Below are positions 31,989-43,660 of a DNA stretch of 64,000 bases, piece after piece (within the stretch, counting starts at the first letter, position 1; each line of letters begins with the position of its first letter). The DNA is taken from NCBI GenBank assembly GCA_022496185.1, contig WTXG01000135.1, positions 1 to 64,000 on the forward strand. The letters run 5' to 3'. The position numbers were made by a program, and so were the translations under genes. This stretch comes from Multifurca ochricompacta (lineage: Eukaryota > Basidiomycota > Agaricomycetes > Russulales > Russulaceae). The notes below the pieces were generated by a model. That model was not told the origin of the DNA. It searched no databases and saw nothing but the letters and a program-made list of their open reading frames with translations.

Positions 31989-32464
31989 ATGCCAGAGGGG
32001 ACAGGGATATTGTGATGGATCCATGGGACATGCTTGATGACTGGGATCTTGACAGGGGCAAAGTAATCTTCATGAAACCTTCCTTTTCTTCTTTGGTCCA
32101 GGCTAGCCCAAGTTCATTGACTTTGAGGATGTGTTGCAGTAGCTTGAGTTCTTCTGGCCAGAGGAAACAGTAGTGGTCAAGATCTAGAGCATCTAAGCGT
32201 TCTTGTGTCAGGCATGTACCAGAGACAAACTGTGGAGGCTGTGTAGGCAAGGAAGGAAGTGAAAGTAGGGGATCAGAGGGAATGTGGTGAATGGTGCAGA
32301 AGTCTTCAGGAAGGGACGTGGGGACTGGCTGGACCTTTTTAGAGACTTTCTTATATGGGAATGCAGATACATAACTTGCAGGGACTTAAGCATTGTAATG
32401 AAAGGGGTGAAGAGTGTCAACCCAAGGGGGAGAAACTAGAGCAGCCAAAGTGAGAGTGCCAACT
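31989..32464 (-). pseudogene. pol: Gypsy C copy 2, protease-RT linker
   Basis: This aligns with 8250-8713 of copy 1 (HIPSDPLLLLPSLPTQPPQF and DALDLDHYCFLWPEELKLL). It is truncated at the left by the degraded LTR and interrupted at the right by Copia-1. Confidence 0.88.
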
Positions 32465-32976
32465 TGTTAAACAATCATGCTACTGGTTATACTGACTGCG
32501 GTTAGTAGCGGGTTAGGCTAAAAAACAAGTAGTACTTCAGAGGTTAGAAGAACTCTATACAACTATACTACTGACCTAAAAACAAGTAGTCTACACAAGA
32601 CGGTTAGTCAAAGGTAAAAGAAGAGTATAGTAAAAGGGACTTACACTTCAGAGGTTAGAAGAACTCTGAAGTGAAAGAGACGAAACAGACACCCTTATAT
32701 ACCCATGGGGGCCAGGGGAAATGGTCTGTGCGCACTGGGAATAAGTCCACAAGTGCCGGACAATAAACAGAGAGGGATAAAGGCTATTGGCCAGTGAGAT
32801 ATCACATGCTTACAGCGCATTACTAAGTTCATCACTAATCAGCTGAGTAAGAAGAAAAGGAAGTGTAATAAAGATAACATAAAAAGTCCGATACTCCGAA
32901 ATCTAATCTAATCTAATCTACAGCTGAAGCGAACCTTAGATGCCTGAAGCATCTCCAGACACATCCTGTGTCAACA
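32465..32976 (-). repeat. 3' LTR of Copia-1
   Basis: In element sense it runs TGTTGACACAGG...GTTTAACA. A polypurine GGAGGGA abuts it at 32977-32983. It includes the intron-like segment at 32591-32644. Confidence 0.94.
32591..32644 (-). other. Intron-like segment in Copia-1 LTR, 54 nt
   Basis: On the minus strand it starts GTAAGTCCC, has GACTAACC and ends TTGTGTAG. The second module of the LTR joins CTCTGAAGT directly to ACTACTTGTTTTTTAG. The same segment is at 40239-40292 in the 5' LTR. Confidence 0.6.
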
Positions 32977-33228
32977 TCCCTCCATGGTGAAGGCATCGAT
33001 CATGTGGGTGGAATGAATTGAATGAGCACACTGCTGTTCACAATTGAACGAACATGTCGCCAGCCAGAGATCCAACTTCTCTAACTCTTTGTGAGCTTTG
33101 CATACGAGTTGTAGATTCGCTTATGCAAGTCTACACACCTCTTGCGTCACTCTCGAGGTCGAGAACGTGCTCATGTGGCATGGTGGGAAAGTGAAACTGG
33201 TGAACAAAGTCTCCAGATTCCAGCTCCT

Positions 33229-36200
33229 TCATTCCAGCACTAGTCCAAATCCAGTTACCATGTGATCAAAAGATGATCTAGGCAGAGACTTTGTAAGGCC
33301 ATCTGCTAGCATCTCTCCAGTGGGAGTTCGCACCAAGTCTATCTGGTGTGATTCTACATACTCCCTAATGGCATGGTACTTTATCGGTATGTGCTTTGAT
33401 CGCCTTCCTGTGACAGGGTTTAATGCAAGATCTACTGCCCCCTTATTGTCACAATGCAGTTGTATGGGAGAATTGACTTCATATCCCAATTCCTGCATAA
33501 AAGTCCTATACCATGCTGCCTGATTTGAGGCCTCAGCAAGGCTCATATACTCGGCTTCTGTGGTGGACTGTGCTACTGTCTTCTGCTTCCTGGAACACCA
33601 GCTAATGGCTCCATTAGCAAGGAAAAAGATGTAGCCTGAGGTGGAGTGGCAGTCCTCTTGATCTCCCCATGAGGAGTCCGCATAGCCATGAAGGCCAACT
33701 TCACCATTCCCTCCAGAATAGCGCAACTTGTAGTCTTTTGTAGCATTTAGATAAGCTAAAACATATTTGCTAGTCACATGTGCTGCTGGGAAGGGTTGGA
33801 AGCGAATTGACTAAGGCGTGCAACAGCAAAACTAATGTCAGGTCTGCTTCCAATCTGCACCCAAAGCAGAGACCCCATTAACTGCTGATACCTCTTAATA
33901 TCAGAGGTAGATGCTTGGTCTTCAAACTTGACCAAATGAACATCCACGCCAGAGGGTAGAGGAGTATATACTGGGTTGGAATCCCCCATTCCAAACCTCT
34001 CAACTATGGAGGATACATAGGCTGTCTGGTTGATGTCCAGTGTCTTGTTAGGACGGTCCCTGGTGATGTTAACTCCAAGGTAGGACTGGATTTCGCCAAG
34101 ATCAGTCATCTCATATCGGCTAGATAGAGAGTCCTTCAGCCATTGAATCTTCTTAGTGGAGGACCCAAGTATAGTGATGTCATCAACATATAAAATGACG
34201 AAAAGTGAACCATCCCCCTCTTGGTGATGATACACATATACTCCTGCATCAGAGTATGTCCGAGTAAAGCTCAGTTCATTGAGAACTGCATGGAATTGCA
34301 AGTTCCATGCTCGGGAAGCTTGTTTGAGGCCATACAGAGCCTTCTGTAGCCTACAAACTTTGGACTCTTGTCCAGCAACGACGAAACCAATAGGTTGCTC
34401 CATGTAAATCTCCTCATCCAGATCGCCATGTAAGAATGCCGATTTGACATCCATCTGGTGGATTTCCCAATCCTCAAGCGCGGCCAACGCTAATAATAGT
34501 CTAAGAGACTCAAATCTGGCGACTGGGGAGAAGGTTTCATCGAAGTCCACCCCCTCTATTTGGGTGAACCCTTTTGCTACAAGCCTAGCACGAAAGCGTC
34601 CATCTGCTTTCAATTTAAAGACCCACTTGGACTTTACAGCCTTTCTACCTTCAGGAAGGTCTTCAAGGCGCCACACTTTAAGTTTTTCTAAGGCATCAAT
34701 TTCATATTGACATGCCTCAAGCCAATCACTGGCTTATCAGACTCCATTGCTTCTTTAAATGTAAGAGGATCCCTATAAGGCGATCCTGCAGCATTAAGTA
34801 GATCCATCTGACCAAGTCTGGAAGAACCTTGCACGAACTCTGCATTATCCTCGTTGTAGAAGCAAGGATTCAGACGACGATTGCGATTGGGGCATGCAGT
34901 ATCCAAGTCTAAATCTTCTTGGATTGCCCTATCTCGTCGTTCAGAGCGTGGACTCGTCCTCTGAAAATTCGGTTGAGGAATTCTGTCTGCAATCCTTTGT
35001 GATTTTCTGATTGCCTTGGTTCTTTGGGAGGGGAGGATGATTCCATGATTTGCGATGGAGGGGTCTGATATATAGTCTGAGGGTGTGTGGTGTCTACATT
35101 ACGTGTGGGTGTGGTAGGCTGTGGTGCTAATTGAGGAGGTATGATTTCCTCCTGTTCCTCTTCTAGGTCTTCCTCATCTTGAGGAGCCTCAGGAACATGT
35201 GTAGCAGTTGCTGGTGGTGGCTGGACTGGGCCACCAGGTAAAGTAAATGAGCCACCTTCTGTAGGTTGCTCTATGGATTTGTCTGCTCTGTTGTCCTTAT
35301 CAGAGCGGGATGGGAAGGATCTCTCATCAAATGTAACATCTCGTGAAAAGATGAGAGACCGGGTACGACTATCCCAAAGTGTATAGCCTTTAGAAGTAGG
35401 CTCATACCCGACAAAGACGGCTTCCCTGGCTTTGGGATCTAATTTACGCCGCTTGCCCTCTGGAACATGATAAAAAGCTTTGCAACCAAAGACTTTAAAA
35501 TATGAGACATCTGGTTTGTTCCCAGCCAGAAGCTCTAGCGGAGTTTTCCACTTATTAGAACGGATGGGAGTTCTGTTATATATATGACATGCTGTCTCAA
35601 CAGCACACTCCCAGAAACTGAGAGACAGGCCAGCATCGTGCAGCATGCTAGTGCCTTTTTCCATAATGGTTCTATTAAATCTCTCAGCCCTTCCATTCTG
35701 TTGTGGGCTATACGGCATTGTAAGTTTATGCTCTATGCCATAATCTTCAAGCGTTGCCTTCAGCGCCTTGTTCACATACTCGCCACCACGATCTGTATGA
35801 AGACACTTGATTTTTTGATTAAATTTGTTTTCAAGTAGTGTCTTCAGTTTATTGAAAACTGGTGTGAACAGATCTTTAGACTTCATTGGAACGATTAAAG
35901 CATATCTGCTAAAATCGTCCAAGAAGGTGGCAAAGTATAGATTCCCTTGTATTGAACTGCACTGCAAGGGACCCACAAGATCACTATGAAGGATCTCAAG
36001 GGGGGCTGATGCGCACTTTGAAGATGGGGGAAATGGAAGACGATGGGACTTGCCCATTTCACAGCCATAACATGGCTTGTCTTCCACTTGGCTATTATTA
36101 ATCTTGAGGCCTTTAACCGCCTCAGGAGCATATCTCTTCAGGGCTTCTTTAGACATATGGCCCATTCTTTGATGCCAGATTTCTAGTGAGGCAGATGCAG

Positions 36201-37548
36201 ATGTATGGATACTGCTTAGGACGTGTTTGCCTAGTACCCAATACAATTTGCCAAACTTCCATGCTTCCGCTATTATATTATCGCCATATTTAATTGTTGC
36301 CTTCTTATTGTCAAAGAACACAGTTGCCCCTTTTTCTACTAGGGCACTGGCGGAGAGTATTTTATGTCCTCCAGGCATATGGAGCACATTGCTCAGTTCT
36401 AAGTCGAAACCTTGATCAGTCCTGATGATCACGGTTCCAACTCCATTTGTTTTGACTATGGAGTTGTCACCTAGTGATACTTCATGGGTTGTGTCGACTT
36501 TATAAGTGTCAAAGTCTTCAAGATTTGGACTGAAATGAGCCGTTGCACCACTATCTAGCATCCAATAATCTGAGTTGATGTCCAGATTATAGGTGTGCAT
36601 ATAAAGGCGAATGCGAGGTGCTTCATGCACCTCCTCTATTTTGCCACTCCCATTAACTACGGTGGCTATAGTATTTACATGTTGGGCCTCAGCCCTCTTC
36701 TTGTTCCCTGCCTTGCCCTTTTTGGCATTCTCCAGGTCCTTCTTCTTCTTTGCGCAAGCGTTGGACTTGTGTCCAGGCTTTTGGCAATAGAAGCAGACCA
36801 CCCCTTGTGAACCAGGGGCAGCAGCGGGAAGTGGTGATAAACTTTTTGGTTTGTTTGATTTGACAGGTGCAGCCTTAGACAGGACTGCACTACCACTTCC
36901 CGAGGGACCCGCCAGGCGGCTCTCCTCATTCAGGAACCTCTGCACAAGGTCCTGAGGAGAAAGACGCTCTGGATCGCCAGAGGCCAGTATAGAACCGGCA
37001 ATGGCACTGTAGGAGTCAGGGAGAGCTTTCAATAAAATGAAGCTCATCTGGAGGTCATTGACCTCCATCCCATTCTCCCTAAGGGTACTCCTGGCATCTA
37101 GGACTCTTTGTAATTGAGTCCTAAATGTCTGTCCTTCATCAAGACGGAAGGACACCAGGGCAAGCCACAGATTATATGTGGCCATGCTACCTACAGAGCC
37201 ATAAAGCCGTTCCAACTTATTATACTTCTCAAAAAGAGAAGGATAATCGGCATCGGAGGTTACTTGAGAGTACACCTCCTGGGTTACATTAAGATAGAGT
37301 AGCCCAATTAACATTTCCTCCTCTCCCATCCATTCCCTAAGGATGGGATCAATAACCTCCTTCTGCAATTTTTCTTTTTCATCTTTGTCCTCTGGGAGGA
37401 GGGGCATGTCAGGGTAGGCAGTAATGATGTGCCTCCTGAGCCCATTCATCCTCAAAAGGGCATTGAAGTTGGCGGACCAAACTTGCCAGTTGGAGCCATC
37501 AAGACGCTCCATCTTGGAGGAGGGAGGGAAGACAATGGAGGACGGCAT
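33229..37548 (-). pseudogene. pol: Copia-1 gag-pol
   Basis: The start is set at 37548 (MPSSIVFPPSSK) by alignment with Copia-2; upstream codons are leader. The long frame to 34909 has Gag, the knuckle CFYCQKPGHKSNAC, protease WMLDSGATAHF, the integrase zinc region (HQRMGHMS, CYGCEMGKSHR) and core residues in HSDLVGP, TDRGGEY and NGRAERF. RT (YVDDITILG) is at 33774-34676, and RNase H (HCDNKGAVDLALNP) is at 33229-33773. Frame changes near 34985 and 34735, a TGA at 33774-33776 (CGA in Copia-2) and a nearby 1-nt loss disable it. Confidence 0.93.
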
Positions 37549-38190
37549 TTTGAGATGTAATAAAAGTTCCTGGTTCCAAGGAGCAGTTAGAACCAGTGCC
37601 CAGGTCTCGCTTAAGAGTGCCACCCCATACTGTGGCGCTATGCTTCAGAACCTAAGAAGGTCCTGCCTTTGTTGTGCGACTTTCTAGGTATAGTAAAGCT
37701 GTCTAGCGCAATCCTGTAACTAGACATAAGCTCTGGTAGACTAGCCAGAGTGTCTAGTGTAAACAAGACTGGGAGTCATGTCATGGAGGAGCCAACTGCA
37801 AGTTCCATTAGAGACAAAGGGTGTAGAGCCCTTCCTCTAATGCTGGTGGTGGAGTCCATGATTAAGCCCTAGATGATTGGGGCCATGACTGAGTAGATGT
37901 CTAGTCTGTCTCTGGTAGGGCGTGGTTACCCTACAAAGGCAACGGATACTTATGCCCAGAGATGAAGACTATATCTACTATGTATAGACTATAGTAGTGC
38001 AGCCTACTTGTATCGAGCCCAAGCGTCATGGGAGTGACTACCCATGCCTTGTTCTAGACCCTAAACTCCACATGCGGGTCGCTAAACCCGGCTTACAGAT
38101 AGAGCCAAGCATTGACTGGACTTAAAGCCACAAGCTTCTGGCTATAGGCCTACTAAGACTATCTATGGGACGAAAACCCAGCTACAACTA
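37549..38190 (-). mobile_element. Copia-1 leader, gag-proximal part
   Basis: Non-coding 5' leader matching the Copia-2 leader on the opposite strand. It contains the shared CATGGGAGTGACTACCCATG inverted repeat near 38027-38046. The Tc1-like element is inserted at TA 38189-38190. Confidence 0.8.
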
Positions 38191-38552
38191 CAGTGCCTCA
38201 CAAAACTGAGTCAATGTTTTGCACTTTTGCACTGTTTGTTGAATATCACATCAGCCAAAACAAATATAAACAAAGTCTTGGTAGACCATAAAAGGTACAA
38301 GATAAGGGTTATGTAATGCAACAAACATTATGTAAGTCTGATCAAAACCTGTGCAGCTATGCCCATTTCAAATTGGGGACTCATTGACTCAGTTTTGTGA
38401 GTGGGTATCAGAAATATCAGAATCTGATGCTCCACCAAATGTACAGCCACCAATCCTTAATATATGGTTACCATAGTTATCTTAATATTGATGGGACCTG
38501 GAATAGAGCTATTTAACCATGGTTTACATTCCCAGAATATTATAATTTCCCA

Positions 38553-38996
38553 ATGCACCCCACCTCCTCTGCTCAGAAAGAAAACATGCTCTCTCTGGCC
38601 TCTGAAGGTCATTCCACTCACACTATTGCCTCCAGACTCAGCCTCAGCCAGTCCAGAGTCTCTAGGACACTCAGAACCCTCCTTCCCAACCATCAGTCAC
38701 CTCATTTTGGTCATCCTTCCAAGCTCTCTGCTACCTCTGAACATGCTATCATGATACAAATCACCACAGGAAAGGTTGGCAATGCTGTCCAGGCCACAAA
38801 GCACATCAATTCCATCATCCCCAACCATGTCTCTTCACAAACTGTGCATTGGGTTCTTAAACAACATTCATTCAAGGCTGTAACAAAGAAGAAAAGGCCA
38901 CTACTCTCTGCAGTACATTGCAAGAAGCACTTAGCCTTTGCTTTGAAGTACCAAAACTGGACTGTGGAAGACTGGCATCTGACCCAAACCTGTTGA
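38553..38996 (+). pseudogene. Tc1-like transposase N-terminal half, left arm of copy 2
   Basis: It has the same HTH content as copy 1 (THTIASRLSLSQSRVSRTLR) and ends before the first catalytic Asp. Its substitutions relative to copy 1 are matched in its own right arm. Confidence 0.85.
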
Positions 38997-39450
38997 TTTT
39001 GGTCTCATCTGACCAAATCACCCTCTTCCAGTCCTCCATAGTCCAGTTTTGGTACTTCAAAGCAAAGGCTAAGTGCTTCTTGCAATGTACTGCAGAGAGT
39101 AGTGGCCTTTTCTTCTTTGTTACAGCCTTGAATGAATGTTGTTTAAGAACCCAATGCACAGTTTGTGAAGAGACATGGTTGGGGATGATGGAATTGATGT
39201 GCTTTGTGGCCTGGACAGCATTGCCAACCTTTCCTGTGGTGATTTGTATCATGATAGCATGTTCAGAGGTAGCAGAGAGCTTGGAAGGATGACCAAAATG
39301 AGGTGACTGATGGTTGGGAAGGAGGGTTCTGAGTGTCCTAGAGACTCTGGACTGGCTGAGGCTGAGTCTGGAGGCAATAGTGTGAGTGGAATGACCTTCA
39401 GAGGCCAGAGAGAGCATGTTTTCTTTCTGAGCAGAGGAGGTGGGGTGCAT
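38872..39450 (-). pseudogene. Tc1-like transposase N-terminal half, right arm of copy 2
   Basis: It reads HTH domains, KYQNWTMEDW, then WSDETKINRFGSD across the spacer, and runs on into meaningless mirror sequence. The C-terminal catalytic half is absent. Confidence 0.87.
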
Positions 39451-39812
39451 TGGGAAATTATAATATTCTGGGAATGTAAACCATGGTTAAATAGCTCTAT
39501 TCCAGGTCCCATCAATATTAAGATAACTATGGTAACCATATATTAAGGATTGGTGGCTGTACATTTGGTGGAGCATCAGATTCTGATATTTCTGATACCC
39601 ACTCACAAAACTGAGTCAATGAGTCCCCAATTTGAAATGGGCATAGCTGCACAGGTTTTGATCAGACTTACATAATGTTTGTTGCATTACATAACCCTTA
39701 TCTTGTACCTTTTATGGTCTACCAAGACTTTGTTTATATTTGTTTTGGCTGATGTGATATTCAACAAACAGTGCAAAAGTGCAAAACATTGACTCAGTTT
39801 TGTGAGGCACTG

Positions 39813-40111
39813 TATGAAGTTACTAATACCTAGTGCGCACTCAAGGAGCTCAAGATGTTTCACCCGCTTAGGGTCCCTCATCATCTTTTGCAAGAACCCC
39901 GAAGGGCTAGCCAAACAGTTCAGGATGAGCAGTAAACTGCGTCATCCTGTGGGGTGTTAAGGTGCACAGACAGTAAGTAGAAAAGCTCACAGGAAGAAGC
40001 TGGTGGGAAAGACTTTGAAGCTTTTGTGAGCTTGAAGTGCAATAAGCGAGTTGGGCTGTTTATGAACAAAGGGAATTTAAACAGTCAGTATGAGCGGCAG
40101 GGCCCATAACC
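39813..40111 (-). mobile_element. Copia-1 leader, LTR-proximal part, with primer site
   Basis: This leader contains CACCCGCTTAGGGTCCCTC. On the minus strand GGTTATGGGCCCTG (plus about 40098-40111) abuts the 5' LTR, complementary to the initiator tRNA-Met anticodon arm. Confidence 0.82.
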
Positions 40112-40624
40112 TGTTAAACAATCATGCTACTGGTTATACTGACTGCGGTTAGTAGCGGGTTAGGCTAAAAAACAAGTAGTACTTCAGAGGTTAGAAGAAC
40201 TCTATACAACTATACTACTGACCTAAAAAACAAGTAGTCTACACAAGACGGTTAGTCAAAGGTAAAAGAAGAGTATAGTAAAAGGGACTTACACTTCAGA
40301 GGTTAGAAGAACTCTGAAGTGAAAGAGACGAAACAGACACCCTTATATACCCATGGGGGCCAGGGGAAATGGTCTGTGCGCACTGGGAATAAGTCCACAA
40401 GTGCCAGACAATAAACAGAGAGGGATAAAGGCTATTGGCCAGTGAGATATCACATGCTTACAGCGCATTACTAAGTTCATCACTAATCAGCTGAGTAAGA
40501 AGAAAAGGAAGTGTAATAAAGATAACATAAAAAGTCCGATACTCCGAAATCTAATCTAATCTAATCTACAGCTGAAGCGAACCTTAGATGCCTGAAGCAT
40601 CTCCAGACACATCCTGTGTCAACA
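40112..40624 (-). repeat. 5' LTR of Copia-1
   Basis: 513 bp, nearly identical to 32465-32976; one A-run length difference and a G/A change are visible. It includes the 54-nt intron-like segment at 40239-40292. Confidence 0.94.
40239..40292 (-). other. Intron-like segment in Copia-1 5' LTR
   Basis: Same GTAAGT, GACTAAC and TAG features as at 32591-32644. This copy would be transcribed at the very start of the element RNA. Confidence 0.6.
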
Positions 40625-43147
40625 CAACTGAGTCTTCTTGAGACTTGCATGCTCAGGAGGTGATAGTCTCAGCTCTTGCTGGGTCCTGAGGGTCTTGAAT
40701 GTGGACTTCAACTCATCCATCTGGGTGATCTTCGAGGCAGCATAGGAGAAGGTGGTGGAATGGTCGACCAAGCAGGAGACGGAAGGGAGCATGTTCCACA
40801 ACATGTGTGTGGACCTTGAAGTTGATATTGCCAAGTCACATAGCTAAGTTCTCAGCACAGCCTAGAGTCTTGTTCATCCATCCATTCACACCTTCCATGT
40901 TGAGTCAGTTGTTTGGATTGATGCATGCACCTGCTTCCTGAGCTAGATCTTTTCTCATAACCACTATCTGAGATCCTTGGTCCAGTACTCCAGCTTCAGA
41001 AACAATGCCATTGACTAAGATATCAACTTCCCTGAGAGGTAGTGAGAATTTGGGCATGCGGCAAGAGACAAGCTCCAAGACTGAGACTGAAGCCTCTTGA
41101 GTTGTACCTGGGGTCTCTTCAATCCAGTTAGTCTCTACTCGCCAGGTATGTAGCTTTTCAACCATTTCCTTTCAAATGGCAGGACTAGCAGCAAGAACAT
41201 GAGCTGGTGTCATAAGGGAGAGTTTTCCTGCCATGAGCCAGTTTTGGAGTTCTGTCACCAGCTGTTGATCCTCTATGGAAGACTGGTATCAGTATTGTTG
41301 GTTAGAACATGCAACTGAGGGATCAGGGGCTAGAGCAGGGTTAGAGGCAGAGGCAGAGGTAATTGGAGCAGCAGTAGAAACTTTAGAAAGTGGATGGTCA
41401 ATGACAGTGGGGGGTACAACTGGATTGGCAGACTTTGATGTGGCCGGTGAGACTAGTTCTTGCATTTTTGAAGCTTTTGCCTGTCTCTTCTTTTTCTCCA
41501 TGACAAATACTTGAAATATGTCAGTGCCATCTTCATCACCATCTGACTCCAAGGGGCATGGGTCTGGTTCTGTTACTTTGACAATGTGAGCCACCATCGT
41601 GGGTTGGATACAGAAGGTTTGGATGGCTAGGGTCTGGTGAGGGGGAGGATCATGTGAGAAGGTTGTGGTGGAGGGATTGCTGGGCTTGGCTAGCCATTCA
41701 TCTATGCTGGCCTGAAGTCCTTGATTTGTGTTGCCCATCGGGACTTGCTGTCCATTGGGCAGACAAATGTGGTTGTTGACTATTGATGCGTGGCTGGAGT
41801 TGATGTATTCTTCTGCAGTTGGGCATTGCCTAATATGATGTCCAGTCCTGGTACAGAAGGCACATCCCTCAATGGGATCATAGTGACAGAAGAATACTGC
41901 CTTTGCAGTACTGACACTGGATGGGATGGAAGGTGGATTGGTGAGCAGCGCAGGGCAATCTGAGGACTGAGGCCAGGTCATGGATGGTGGAGTTTGGCGA
42001 ATGGGGGCTTGTTGAGTGAAGGTCAGCTTGGGGATGGATTGTGCAATGATTGGGTACCTGTACAGACATTGTCCATACAGGCTGGCATATTCTGGGTCAC
42101 TTTGGGGAAGTGATTGAAATTTAAGCATGAAGTTGCTGATCTCCTGATTCTCCTGTTCTCGTGAAGTGTCCTGGAACCAGACAGACTTGGTGGGTGGTTC
42201 AGTAGCAATGGGGTATACCTCTTGTCTAGGAACATCTTCTCACTGCCAGAAGTCTGGAGGTGAACTATTGTAATCACGTCCATGCCAATCCTCTTCGTTT
42301 GTGTTGAACCAAGATACTGGTACAGAGGCTCCGGGATAGCAGTATGACATGATTGTGATCACGCATAGATAACGCAAGTAAGAACGTGTTCATAATTAGC
42401 TAGATTACTTAGAATATACATCTAAGATCAGGCATGTGATCAAATCACATCAATAACGAGATAACGCACTCGTATAATTAAGTAGCCGATATAGTACATT
42501 AAATTGTATATAAACTACTGTATAACTGCTATAGATTAAGCAGTTGCTATCACATTAATGACTGCATCTAAGTCTCAAAGTAAATCAAAGGTGAGATAGC
42601 TAGCAGTAATGTAGTATCTAGTGTAGGCTGCGCCATACCTGTTCTATAGTTTGTCCTTACATTTCTCGGTTTACTGCTGTACCATTGTTGTAGCAAGGGG
42701 TTGGGCCTTGGGTCCTGTCCAGAGAAGGAAGCCTTCCAATCATTGTCTGGGCTGGGCATGGCAATGGGCCGGTTAGCAAACTCTATGCGCACTACCCTGT
42801 ATACTTCTTCGTAATCATAATGGCTGTTAGGGTGATCTGGATACTTAGAAAGAAGTTGAGAGTACAACCACTTCTGATCTTTGAAGTGGAATCCATTCCA
42901 GAAAGAGGAGTTGCACTCTTCGTCTGAAAGGTGCTTGGAGTTGACCAACAGCTTAGATAGCAATAAGAATCTCTTGTAGTATGTTTGCACAGCTTCTTCA
43001 TCATCCATTCAAGTTTGGGAATTGAGCTTGGTCATCTCCTGGAGACACTGCTTAGTGTACTGGCTGTGCTCAGAAGATTCCGCATAGAGTTGCTCCAGAG
43101 AGTTCTTGAATGTGTCCCAGTTTTGAGTGTCATAGCCATCTAGGTAC
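40625..43147 (-). pseudogene. gag: Gypsy C copy 2, protease start and gag
   Basis: This continues C copy 2 after Copia-1: the protease-like VDILVNGIVSEAG and DQGS segment (40905-41165), then gag 41289-42128 with CAFCTRTGHHIRQC, and 42568-43008 with MDDEEAVQTYYKRFLLLSK. TGA codons occupy the same positions as in copy 1. A 346-bp unknown insert interrupts at 42303-42648, and Copia-2 cuts the left edge of the capsid domain. Confidence 0.86.
42303..42648. repeat. Unidentified 346-bp AT-rich insert in C copy 2 gag
   Basis: GTTTGT flanks it on both sides (42297-42302 and 42649-42654), while copy 1 has continuous gag text here (RDPRTYDEEW). The insert starts GTTGAACCAAGATACTGG and ends CTGTTCTATA. 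It has no ORF and no TG...CA ends. Read on the minus strand it has TATGGCGCAG near the start and GGTTCAAC at the end. A SINE or small LTR remnant is possible; I cannot assign it. Confidence 0.6.
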
Positions 43148-43646
43148 TGTTGAACACAGAAGATGTTCGGTGATGCTTCAGGCATCAGGTGATTAGATTA
43201 GCTACTTTGTAGATTAGATTAGATACCGGAGTTTCGGACTATTTACATTATCTTTATTACTTTCTTTCTCACATTCCGCAGTAGCTGACTGATACACCAT
43301 GTAACATGTGATTTCTGTAGTGGCCAATGGCCTTTCTCCCTCATGTTTATTGTCCGGCACTTGTGGACTTATTCCCAGTGTGCACAGACCATTTCCCCTG
43401 GCCCCTATGGGTATATAAGGGTGTCTGTTTCGTCTCTTTCACTTCAGAGTTCTTCTAACCTCTGAAGTGTAAGTTCCTCTTTACTATCTACTTTACTATT
43501 AGGCTGACGTTCATATATAGAACTTTCTTTGTCTAGGTCAGTAGTATAGTTAATAGAGTTCTTCTAACCTCTGAAGTAACTTTCTTTGTCTAGCCTTACA
43601 CGCTAAAACTTTACAGTCAGTATGCTGCGCACATGCCTGTTTCACA
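43148..43646 (+). repeat. 5' LTR of Copia-2
   Basis: It runs TGTTGAACACAG...GTTTCACA. TATATAAGG lies near 43411, then the hairpin module, the intron-like segment 43469-43520, and the joined second module at 43555-43593. Confidence 0.94.
43469..43520 (+). other. Intron-like segment in Copia-2 LTR, 52 nt
   Basis: It starts GTAAGTTCC, has GGCTGAC as a branch-site candidate and ends ATATATAG. The flanks 43446-43468 and 43521-43536 recur fused at 43555-43593. The 3' LTR copy is 49525-49576. Confidence 0.6.
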
Positions 43647-43660
43647 GGTTATGGGCCCTG
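43647..43660 (+). other. Copia-2 primer-binding site
   Basis: GGTTATGGGCCCTG follows the LTR directly. Its complement resembles the anticodon stem-loop of initiator tRNA-Met (CAGGGCYCATAACC), the half-tRNA primer known from Drosophila copia. Confidence 0.75.

Larger units (their letters stand above)
38191..39812. mobile_element. Palindromic Tc1/mariner-like element, copy 2, intact
   Basis: 1622 bp: arms 38191-38975 and 39028-39812 (785 bp each) around a 52-bp spacer. TA flanks it at 38189-38190 and 39813-39814. The termini are CAGTGCCTCACAAAACTGAG. An internal inverted copy of the end motif lies near 38380-38401. Two opposed transposase N-terminal halves are inside. The element can fold into one long hairpin. 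Confidence 0.95.
32465..40624 (-). mobile_element. Copia-1, full-length Ty1/Copia element
   Basis: 512- and 513-bp LTRs flank it; CAACT is duplicated at 32460-32464 and 40625-40629. The uninterrupted site is seen in C copy 1 at about 8709-8722. The leader contains the palindromic Tc1 element (38191-39812). The LTRs differ at only a few positions, so insertion is fairly recent. Confidence 0.96.
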
